Positions 13,402-18,773 of a DNA stretch of 18,773 nucleotides are shown piece by piece. The DNA comes from Butyricicoccus pullicaecorum (lineage in GTDB: Bacteria > Bacillota > Clostridia > Oscillospirales > Butyricicoccaceae): the NCBI GenBank assembly GCA_018365995.1, contig JAGZIY010000026.1, positions 1-18,773 on the forward strand. Reading direction: 5' to 3'. The position numbers and the translations under genes were made by a program. Numbering within the stretch: the first letter of the stretch is position 1; the number at the start of each line of letters is the position of its first letter. The notes beneath the pieces were generated by a model. That model did no database searches and was not told the DNA's origin. It was given only the letters and a program-made list of their open reading frames with translations.

Positions 13402-14757
13402 TTATCCGCCAACAACTGTTTCGATGACATCAGCAACTTGACGGGCAACACATTCCACCTTATCTGAGTCAACACCCTCAACCATGACACGTACCAGTGC
13501 CTCGGTTCCTGATGCGCGTACAAGGATTCTGCCCTCTCCAAGCGTCTGCTGTCCTGCCTCTATGGAGGCGGCAACCTCAGCCCGCTCGGCGATGGTATAT
13601 TTATCTGTATTCGGTACCCTCACATTGATCTGCACCTGCGGCCACGGAATGACCTCATCCGCAATCTCAGAGCACTTTTTCCCACTTTCTTTGAGAATAC
13701 GCATAAACTGAATCGCGGTCAGCTGCCCGTCACCGGTAGACGCATATTCGAGGAAGATGACGTGACCGGACTGCTCGCCACCCAAAATATAACCGTCCCG
13801 CAGCATCATTTCCAGCACATAGCGGTCACCAACATTGGCACATTTGATTTCCATACCCTGATCCTTTGCATACTTGTGCAGCCCCATATTGGACATCACA
13901 GTTGCAACAAAGGCATCACCGCGCAGCTTACCGAGTTTTTTCATGTGTGCCGCACAGACCGCCATGATACGGTCGCCGTCAATCACCTCTCCGCGCTCAT
14001 CAACGATCAGACAGCGATCTGCGTCACCATCAAAGGCAACACCAATATCATACTCTCCGGTACGCATTCTCTCCTGCAAATTGCCCAGATGGGTAGAGCC
14101 GCAGCCGTCATTGATGTTGATTCCGTTTGGTTCATAAAAACGCAGGTCTGCCTTACATTCCAGCAAACGCATGAGACGGGTCACCGTGGTTGAGGACGCA
14201 CCGTTTGCACAGTCTACGGCAACGTGCAGACCGCTCAAATCACCGTCCACAGTCTCTGCCAGATGGTCAGTATATTCCACCACCGGATCAATGGACGAAC
14301 GCAGCACACCGCCCAGCTTTTCATGACTTGCCTTAGGTACCGTATCAAAGTTATCAATGAGCGCTTCCACACGGGCTTCCAGTTCATCGGACAGCTTATA
14401 ACCTGAGCCTGCAAAAATCTTGATGCCATTATATTCAAAGGAATTGTGGCTTGCCGAAATCACGATGCCCGCATCTGCCTTGTGCTTGATGGTGAGGTAT
14501 GCAATGGCAGGCGTCGGAATGACACCCAAAAGCTCAACATCTGCACCCACCGAACAAATGCCGGCAACCAGTGCGCTTTCCAGCATATCCGAAGAAATAC
14601 GGGTATCCTTACCAATGAGCAGCTTTGCCTTGCCAGCACCTGTACGCTCCTGTGTTAATACATATGCAGCAGCCGCACCAATCTTAAATGCCAGCATTGC
14701 GTCCAGTTCAACATTCGCGACGCCGCGAACGCCGTCAGTTCCAAAATATTTGCCCAA
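13402..14757 (-). CDS. glmM: Phosphoglucosamine mutase
   Basis: A 451-residue enzyme converting glucosamine-6-phosphate to glucosamine-1-phosphate for UDP-GlcNAc and peptidoglycan synthesis. The phosphoserine loop is ISASHN (100-105; Ser103 by alignment to the family). The magnesium loop is FDGDADRC, the sugar-binding loop GGEQSGH, and the phosphate-binding loop is near the C-terminus (VRASGTEALVRVMVEG). I chose TTG at 14757, which gives the canonical start MGKYFGTDGVRG; AAGGAAGTG (14774-14766) lies about 8-10 nt upstream. It follows ruvB by 30 nt in one operon. A glmS-type ribozyme begins 9 nt after the stop and would cut the mRNA there in response to the substrate of this enzyme. Confidence 0.96.
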   Translation of the reverse strand: MGKYFGTDGVRGVANVELDAMLAFKIGAAAAYVLTQERTGAGKAKLLIGKDTRISSDMLESALVAGICSVGADVELLGVIPTPAIAYLTIKHKADAGIVISASHNSFEYNGIKIFAGSGYKLSDELEARVEALIDNFDTVPKASHEKLGGVLRSSIDPVVEYTDHLAETVDGDLSGLHVAVDCANGASSTTVTRLMRLLECKADLRFYEPNGININDGCGSTHLGNLQERMRTGEYDIGVAFDGDADRCLIVDERGEVIDGDRIMAVCAAHMKKLGKLRGDAFVATVMSNMGLHKYAKDQGMEIKCANVGDRYVLEMMLRDGYILGGEQSGHVIFLEYASTGDGQLTAIQFMRILKESGKKCSEIADEVIPWPQVQINVRVPNTDKYTIAERAEVAASIEAGQQTLGEGRILVRASGTEALVRVMVEGVDSDKVECVARQVADVIETVVGG

Positions 14758-14787
14758 TCTAGTGACACTTCCTTCCAAACAGGATAT

Positions 14788-15828
14788 TTATAGGGTTTGC
14801 TGACCATCTGGCGTTTCCAGCTTGAGATGGTCATATGCGCGGAATGTAGCACACCGCCCGCGCGGCGTTCGATTGAGAAATCCAATCTGCATGAGGTATG
14901 GTTCATACACATCTTCCAATGTGACCGCTTCCTCTCCAATGGTTGCCGCAAGGGTTTCCAATCCTACCGGACCGCCATTGTAGTTGACAATGATGCTGGT
15001 CAACATTCGACGGTCGATGTTATCTAAGCCCAGCGCGTCGATTTCGAGCGCCTGCAAGGCGAGGTCTGCCATTTCCTTTGTGATGATGCCATCGCCCCTG
15101 ACCTGTGCGAAGTCTCTCACACGCCGCAAAAGCCGGTTTGCGATACGCGGTGTCCCTCGAGAGCGGCGCGCAATCTCATAAGCACCGTCATACCGACTGT
15201 GGACGCCCAAAATCCCAGCAGAGCGCGTCACGATTTTTTCAAGGTCATCTGGACTGTAAAGTTCCAGCCGGAGCATAACGCCAAAACGGTCGCGCAGAGG
15301 GGAGGTCATCTGTCCCGCACGAGTGGTTGCACCGATGAGTGTAAAGCGCGGCAAATCCAGACGGATTGAGCGGGCAGAAGGCCCCTTTCCGATGATGATA
15401 TCGAGTGCATAATCCTCCATTGCCGGATACAGGATCTCCTCCACACTGCGATTGAGACGATGGATTTCATCAATAAACAGGATATCATTTTCTGTCAAAT
15501 TGGTCAAGATTGCTGCAAGATCCCCTGCCTTTTCAATTGCAGGCCCAGACGTGACGCGGATATTCACCCCCATTTCTGCCGCAATAATATTTGCGAGGGT
15601 GGTCTTACCCAATCCCGGCGGACCATATAATAGCGTATGATCAAGGGGCTCTCCGCGCTGCTTGGCTGCTTCAATAAAAATTTGTAAATTTTCTTTGACT
15701 TTGCTCTGCCCAATGTAGTCCTCCATGGACTTCGGGCGCAAAGAGCTTTCCGTTTCGTCCTCCTGCATCTGGCGGCTGGACACAATGCGTTCATCGTCCA
15801 TCATGCCGCCGGAAAATTCGATACTCAA
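14788..15828 (-). CDS. ruvB: Holliday junction branch-migration helicase RuvB
   Basis: A 346-residue AAA+ motor that forms hexamers on RuvA-bound Holliday junctions and drives branch migration. Walker A is GPPGLGKT (69-76), Walker B LFIDE (117-121), sensor and arginine finger GATTRAG (Arg170), and the C-terminal winged helix contains GPVGLETLAATIGEE and ends RTPRGRCATFRAYDHL. The start is TTG at 15828: the sequence before it, AAGGCGGTGAT (15842-15832), differs from the perfect anti-16S match at one base and is correctly spaced, while the nearest ATGs (codons 9 and 10) have no site. The ribosome site overlaps the ruvA stop codon. Confidence 0.97.
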   Translation of the reverse strand: MSIEFSGGMMDDERIVSSRQMQEDETESSLRPKSMEDYIGQSKVKENLQIFIEAAKQRGEPLDHTLLYGPPGLGKTTLANIIAAEMGVNIRVTSGPAIEKAGDLAAILTNLTENDILFIDEIHRLNRSVEEILYPAMEDYALDIIIGKGPSARSIRLDLPRFTLIGATTRAGQMTSPLRDRFGVMLRLELYSPDDLEKIVTRSAGILGVHSRYDGAYEIARRSRGTPRIANRLLRRVRDFAQVRGDGIITKEMADLALQALEIDALGLDNIDRRMLTSIIVNYNGGPVGLETLAATIGEEAVTLEDVYEPYLMQIGFLNRTPRGRCATFRAYDHLKLETPDGQQTL

Positions 15829-15840
15829 ACAATCACCGCC

Positions 15841-16452
15841 TTATCCCATTGCGATGCGCTTGAGACAAGCGCGAATGATTGCCTCTGTATCCGCGTATTC
15901 GGCAAGGTTCAGCCCTTCGAGCGCCTGCAAAGCTTCCGATTGTGCGTATCCCAAAACCATGAGCGCTGCAATCGCTTCCTGCGTGTGGTTGACACCTGCG
16001 CCTGCCGGCATTTCCATCACAGACGCACTGCCCTTCGCAGTCTGCATCTGTTCCTTGCTCAGCTTGTCGCGCAGTTCGAGCACGATACGCTGCGCAATCT
16101 TCTTGCCAATGCCGGGTGCCTGCGTCAGCAGCTTTTCATCACCTGTAATAATAGAAAGTGCAAGCTGGCTGGGCGGTGCAATCGACAAAATAGCAAGTGC
16201 CGCTTTCGGACCCACTCCAGACACACCGATGAGCAGCTTGAAGCAGTTCATTTCCTCCTGATTTATAAATCCATACAAATCAAAAATATCTTCTCTGACA
16301 TATAAATAAGTATAAAGCCTGATTACTTCCCCCTGCTTGACACGGGAAAGCGTATGCTGCGAGGTATGGCAAGCATAGCCCACTCCAGCACAATCTACAA
16401 CGCAAATCCCCTGCTCTACCAGAGCGGCCTTGCCTTCTATATAATAAAACAT
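15841..16452 (-). CDS. ruvA: Holliday junction recognition protein RuvA
   Basis: A 203-residue protein that binds four-way junctions as a tetramer and loads RuvB. Residues 1-65 are the OB fold (MFYYIEGKAALVEQG, then LYTYLYVREDIFDLYGF). Two helix-hairpin-helix motifs follow (LIGVSGVGPKAALAIL near 74-89; LTQAPGIGKKIAQRIVLEL near 109-127). The C-terminal RuvB-binding domain is about 155-203 (EAIAALMVLGYAQSEALQAL). ATG at 16452 has CTCCTT (AAGGAG, 16461-16466) 8 nt upstream, overlapping the ruvC stop. Confidence 0.97.
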   Translation of the reverse strand: MFYYIEGKAALVEQGICVVDCAGVGYACHTSQHTLSRVKQGEVIRLYTYLYVREDIFDLYGFINQEEMNCFKLLIGVSGVGPKAALAILSIAPPSQLALSIITGDEKLLTQAPGIGKKIAQRIVLELRDKLSKEQMQTAKGSASVMEMPAGAGVNHTQEAIAALMVLGYAQSEALQALEGLNLAEYADTEAIIRACLKRIAMG

Positions 16453-16464
16453 GGTTATTACTCC

Positions 16465-16950
16465 TTAACGATAAAGCGCAGAACGGGTTGAATGTCCGTG
16501 ACAAATGGCAATTGCGAGTGCATCTGCCGCGTCGTCTGGACGTGGCACTTTCGCAAGCCCCAGCATCATGCGGGTCATTTCCATCATCTGCCTTTTTTCC
16601 GCCTTGCCATATCCCACAACCGACTGTTTGACCTGTGACGGGGTATAGGAAACCGGGGTCAATCCCTTTTGCGCCAGCGCCAGCAAAATCACACCGCGTG
16701 CCTGTGCAACCTGTATACCAGTTGTGATATTCGTATTAAAAAACAAATCCTCTACGGCTGCAGCTTCTGGATGAAAGGTGTCAATGAGTGTACACAAATC
16801 ATCGTATAGCTCACACAGGCGCATGTGCATGGGTGCACCGATCTGTGTGGTGATTGCGCCGTATTGAATCGGCGTGAAGCGGTCATTTTGATAGCGGACA
16901 ATTCCATAGCCAATTGTGCCATAGCCTGGGTCTATCCCAAGAATTACCAT
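16465..16950 (-). CDS. ruvC: Holliday junction resolvase RuvC
   Basis: A 161-residue endonuclease that cuts Holliday junctions symmetrically, giving nicked duplexes. The RNase H-like acidic residues are present: Asp7 (GIDPGYGTIGYG), Glu67 (AAVEDLFF), and Asp140 and Asp143 (PDDAADALAIAICHGH). Length is typical. ATG at 16950 has AGGAG about 11 nt upstream. It is the first gene of ruvC-ruvA-ruvB-glmM. No LexA-type SOS box is visible in the leader. Confidence 0.97.
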   Translation of the reverse strand: MVILGIDPGYGTIGYGIVRYQNDRFTPIQYGAITTQIGAPMHMRLCELYDDLCTLIDTFHPEAAAVEDLFFNTNITTGIQVAQARGVILLALAQKGLTPVSYTPSQVKQSVVGYGKAEKRQMMEMTRMMLGLAKVPRPDDAADALAIAICHGHSTRSALYR

Positions 16951-17063
16951 AGATAATCTTTCTCCTTTTTATCTGTGTGCACTGCTGTTTTTTACAAAAT
17001 CATATCCTTTCCGGCAATTCTCGTGGATTCTGTTGTCAAGCTTTGCAGCAAAGCGTTGCCTTT

Positions 17064-17092
17064 ATCATATCACAGTGCAAAGGCAATGTCTA
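17064..17092 (-). promoter_or_regulatory. Probable promoter of the ruvCAB-glmM operon
   Basis: Minus strand: TAGACA (17092-17087), a 17-nt spacer and TATGAT (17069-17064); each hexamer matches 5 of 6. The leader of about 107 nt to ruvC starts with a small hairpin, GCTTTG-CTG-CAAAGC (17054-17040). The TTGACA at about 17038 has no well-placed -10. Confidence 0.6.
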
Positions 17093-17121
17093 CCAAAAAT
17101 GCGCACAGAAAAATACCCTAC

Positions 17122-17164
17122 TTCATGGGAATATATGTGCCCTGCACCGCGGGAGCGCGCAGCC
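17122..17164. repeat. Hairpin repeat A, copy 1
   Basis: A 43-nt unit, identical at 37 of 43 positions to copy 2 at 17448-17490. It starts TTCATGGGAAT and contains GCACCGCGGGAGCG. It can fold into an outer stem of about five pairs and an inner stem around the loop ACC. Confidence 0.75.
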
Positions 17165-17172
17165 TTCTCTGG

Positions 17173-17219
17173 GGTTGCCCATGCCAACGCGGGACGTTTC
17201 CCACCCTTTCAAGGTTTGA
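17173..17219. repeat. Repeat B, copy 1
   Basis: A 47-nt unit starting GGTTGCCCATGCCAACGCG and ending CAAGGTTTGA. It matches copy 2 at 17753-17800 at roughly 80% of positions with one gap. It lies 8 nt from hairpin repeat A copy 1. Confidence 0.7.
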
Positions 17220-17317
17220 ACAATTGTGATACGCATGGGAACTGTATTAAACCGCCTTGTACAAGACTGAGAGAAACGTCGCGCCGGCGACAGCGGTCTC
17301 GTGGCAACGAGGGTGCC

Positions 17318-17354
17318 AAAAGGGTTTAGAACCTTACGGTTCCCCAACCCTTTT
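17318..17354. repeat. Long two-part hairpin
   Basis: AAAAGGGTT (17318-17326) pairs perfectly with AACCCTTTT (17346-17354). Inside, GAACC (17329-17333) pairs with GGTTC (17338-17342) around a TTAC loop. Upstream, CTCGT-GGCA-ACGAG forms another small hairpin near 17298-17311. There is no ORF I can support. Confidence 0.7.
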
Positions 17355-17379
17355 GAATCCCTTCCCTCCCTCTCCAGGG

Positions 17380-17418
17380 TGGGAATGTATGAGCGCCGCC
17401 ATTAGGCGGGAGCGTGCA
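17380..17418. repeat. Hairpin repeat A, copy 3 (divergent)
   Basis: It shares TGGGAATGTATG and GGGAGCGTGCA with copy 2, but the centre is changed to CCGCC-ATTA-GGCGG, a longer inner stem with a different loop. The fold is kept while sequence differs. Confidence 0.65.
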
Positions 17419-17447
17419 TGCGGGAACGATACCGAGAAATGCCCCAT

Positions 17448-17490
17448 TTCATGGGAATGTATGCACGCCGCACCGCGGGAGCGTGCAGCC
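17448..17490. repeat. Hairpin repeat A, copy 2
   Basis: A 43-nt unit. TGCACG pairs with CGTGCA on the outside, CCGC with GCGG inside, loop ACC and a three-base bulge (GAG). Compared with copy 1, one outer A-T pair is replaced by G-C and one C-G by T-G, so both changes keep pairing. Confidence 0.75.
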
Positions 17491-17654
17491 ACTGTCCACA
17501 GCAGACCTGTTCGGCTGTCCCTCATTCGGCTGCGCACCCATGGCACGCATTTTCCATGAAGGCTCGCTTGTGCGCCTGCGCTGCCAGTCTTTTAGGTGTT
17601 GTCCCCGTCTGGCTCCCGTGGTTCGCATTGGGAATCCGCCGCATACGAATAGGA

Positions 17655-17672
17655 ACCAGTCCGCAGACTGGT
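17655..17672. repeat. Short perfect hairpin
   Basis: ACCAGTC (17655-17661) and GACTGGT (17666-17672) with a CGCA loop. It lies in the repeat tract. Confidence 0.6.
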
Positions 17673-17712
17673 GAAATATGAGGGCGGCGGTGGACAGGAA
17701 AGCTGGGGGATT

Positions 17713-17754
17713 CCTAAGGGGGCAAGAAAACCATCGGTTGTCTTCCCCCTTAGG
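17713..17754. repeat. Long near-perfect hairpin next to repeat B copy 2
   Basis: CCTAAGGGGG (17713-17722) pairs with CCCCCTTAGG (17745-17754). Inside, AAGA/TCTT and AACC/GGTT continue the stem with one mismatch and one bulge. It could act as a terminator-like structure about 35 nt after the PLP-enzyme gene on the minus strand, but no T run follows. Confidence 0.7.
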
Positions 17755-17800
17755 TTGCCCACGCCAACGCGTGACGTTCTCCTAACCTCTCAAGGTCTGA
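17753..17800. repeat. Repeat B, copy 2, overlapping a gene end
   Basis: A 48-nt unit starting GGTTGCCCACGCCAACGCG and ending CAAGGTCTGA. It extends past the stop codon (17790-17792) of the PLP-enzyme gene, so its edge provides that gene's stop and last few codons. Confidence 0.65.
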
Positions 17801-18773
17801 CAAACCCAGACTGGATCAGCCGCTCTGCCGCAAGCAGTATCCCCGCCTTTCCAGACGGGTAGGTCAATCCTCCCTGCATATAACAAACATACGGCTCACG
17901 CATCGGTGCATCTGCACTCAATTCAATAGACGCGCCCTGTACAAACGCACCCGCCGCCATGATGACCGGATCGTCATAACCCGGCATTGCCCACGGCTCG
18001 GGCGTCACGTAGGAATCGACGGGTGCACCCGCCTGAATTCCTTCACAAAACCGTCTCAGCGGTTCCGGCGCACCAAAAGCAATGGTCTGAATGATATCAT
18101 AACGGGCAGCCTCTGGTGCCGGATCGACCGTAAATCCCAAAAGCTGCATGACCTTCGCACAAAATACCGCCGTTTTGACCGCCTGTGCAGTCACATGCGG
18201 CGCAAGGAAAAGCCCCTGATACAGCAGACGATTCTGCCCCATTGTGCAGCCGCACTCGCCCCCGATTCCCGGAGCCGTCAGGCGATACGCCGCACGCTCC
18301 ACCAAATCGGCACGCCCTACGATATAACCGCCCGTCGGTGCAAGTCCGCCCCCCGGATTCTTAATGAGAGAGCCTGCGCAAAGGTCTGCCCCCACCTGAG
18401 TCGGCTCTATTTCCTCAGTAAACTCACCATAGCAGTTATCGACCATGATGACCGCATGTGGATTGACCTGCCGCACAGCCCGACAAGCCTCACCAATTTC
18501 CGCACAGGACAGGGTCTGACGAACTGCATACCCACGGGAACGCTGCAAGAATACCAGTTTCACGTCCGGTTCAGCTGCCGCCTTTGTAATTGCAGGCAAA
18601 TCCAATCGTCCGTCTTTCAAATCGACCTGACGGTATGCAATCCCATAGCGTTTCATACTGCCTGGGCAGTCTCCTGTCACGGTATTGAGCAGGGTATCAT
18701 ATGGCTCGCTTGTGACAGAAAGCATCACATCTCCCGGCTCCAATGCGCCAAACAGGGCACAGGACAGTGCGTG
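17790..18773 (-). CDS. Methionine-gamma-lyase-family PLP enzyme (YnbB/aluminium-resistance type), 5' end missing
   Basis: The frame is open to the window edge, so the N-terminus is missing; 327 codons plus stop are visible. The visible start HALSCALFGALEPGD matches the substrate-loop region of the PF06838 family, which is a fold-type I PLP enzyme group. VIMVDNCYGEF holds the PLP-ring Asp and SLIKNPGGGLAPTGGYIVG holds the likely Schiff-base Lys. Other family marks are GIGGECGC, and YVTPEPWAMPGYDDPVIMAAGAF. The family is annotated as methionine gamma-lyase or aluminium resistance, but the true substrate is uncertain. The gene ends in repeat B, giving the last residues FVRP. Confidence 0.9.
   Translation of the reverse strand, partial: HALSCALFGALEPGDVMLSVTSEPYDTLLNTVTGDCPGSMKRYGIAYRQVDLKDGRLDLPAITKAAAEPDVKLVFLQRSRGYAVRQTLSCAEIGEACRAVRQVNPHAVIMVDNCYGEFTEEIEPTQVGADLCAGSLIKNPGGGLAPTGGYIVGRADLVERAAYRLTAPGIGGECGCTMGQNRLLYQGLFLAPHVTAQAVKTAVFCAKVMQLLGFTVDPAPEAARYDIIQTIAFGAPEPLRRFCEGIQAGAPVDSYVTPEPWAMPGYDDPVIMAAGAFVQGASIELSADAPMREPYVCYMQGGLTYPSGKAGILLAAERLIQSGFVRP

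Larger units (their letters stand above)
17093..17789. other. Non-coding tract of hairpin repeats
   Basis: About 700 nt between the ruv promoter and the PLP-enzyme gene with no convincing gene on either strand. Many short frames cross it in several phases, none with a ribosome site or recognisable product. It is GC-richer than its surroundings and composed of repeat families A and B, three strong hairpins and a CTTGTACAAG palindrome (17256-17265). It could be a cluster of small non-autonomous mobile units or extragenic palindromic elements. Structured RNA is the alternative. Confidence 0.6.

Noticed and set aside
13372..13403. Apparent plus-strand terminator (AGCGCC/GGCGCT followed by TATTTTTATT)
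   Set aside because: No plus-strand gene precedes it, and the stem is better explained as the conserved start of the glmS ribozyme on the minus strand.
17122..17490. CRISPR array
   Set aside because: There are only three imperfect repeats with irregular spacing, each itself a hairpin, and no cas genes.
16975..17862. Several 60-100-codon frames in the region before the PLP-enzyme gene
   Set aside because: They run across hairpin repeats in many phases without ribosome sites or recognisable products.

Overview
The window looks like a chromosomal segment of a low-to-mid GC Firmicute of class Clostridia, probably a gut Oscillospirales-type anaerobe. Evidence: AGGAGG-type ribosome sites, an RqcH/TrmK/Nif3 cluster, a small S-layer-homology protein, a DUF1858 protein and a glmS-type ribozyme. 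A Butyricicoccus/Agathobaculum-like host is only a guess. Almost all core genes are on the minus strand.

Layout: (1) 1-2642 is the right end of an integrated mobile element. It holds, on the minus strand, an excisionase-like gene, a tyrosine integrase, a relaxosome-type (MobC-like) gene and the start of a further gene; a divergent phage-type repressor reads the other way. The two directions share a control region with two clear promoters and a perfect palindrome on one -10 box. The element abuts the 3' end of guaA, a known integration hotspot. (2) 2643-4184 guaA. (3) 4443-5387 an isolated plus-strand exported protein with a bacterial Ig-like domain and three S-layer-homology repeats. (4) 5435-8729 trmK-nif3-rqcH, a compact operon (tRNA methylation, Nif3 metalloprotein, ribosome quality control). 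(5) 8872-9072 a DUF1858 protein with its own promoter. (6) 9438-12118 an accessory patch: an XRE/membrane regulator, an ankyrin-repeat protein, a frameshifted small gene and an unknown gene. The last three resemble toxin-immunity gene patches, but no toxin is present. (7) 12381-13108 a zinc-ribbon gene with a roughly 410-nt leader and a consensus promoter that contains a 7-1-7 palindrome of the Fur/PerR geometry. (8) 13240-16950 the ruvC-ruvA-ruvB-glmM operon, followed 9 nt after the glmM stop by what reads as a glmS self-cleaving ribozyme. No glmS gene lies behind it. (9) 17093-17800 a non-coding tract made of hairpin repeats and a second repeat family that runs into the end of the last gene. 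(10) 17790-18773 a methionine-gamma-lyase-family PLP enzyme, cut by the window edge.

The most unusual feature is the glmS ribozyme in the 3' untranslated region of glmM, with the expected glmS replaced by an unrelated, separately promoted zinc-ribbon gene. Second is the repeat tract at 17122-17800, where copies of a hairpin differ mostly in ways that keep their base pairing.
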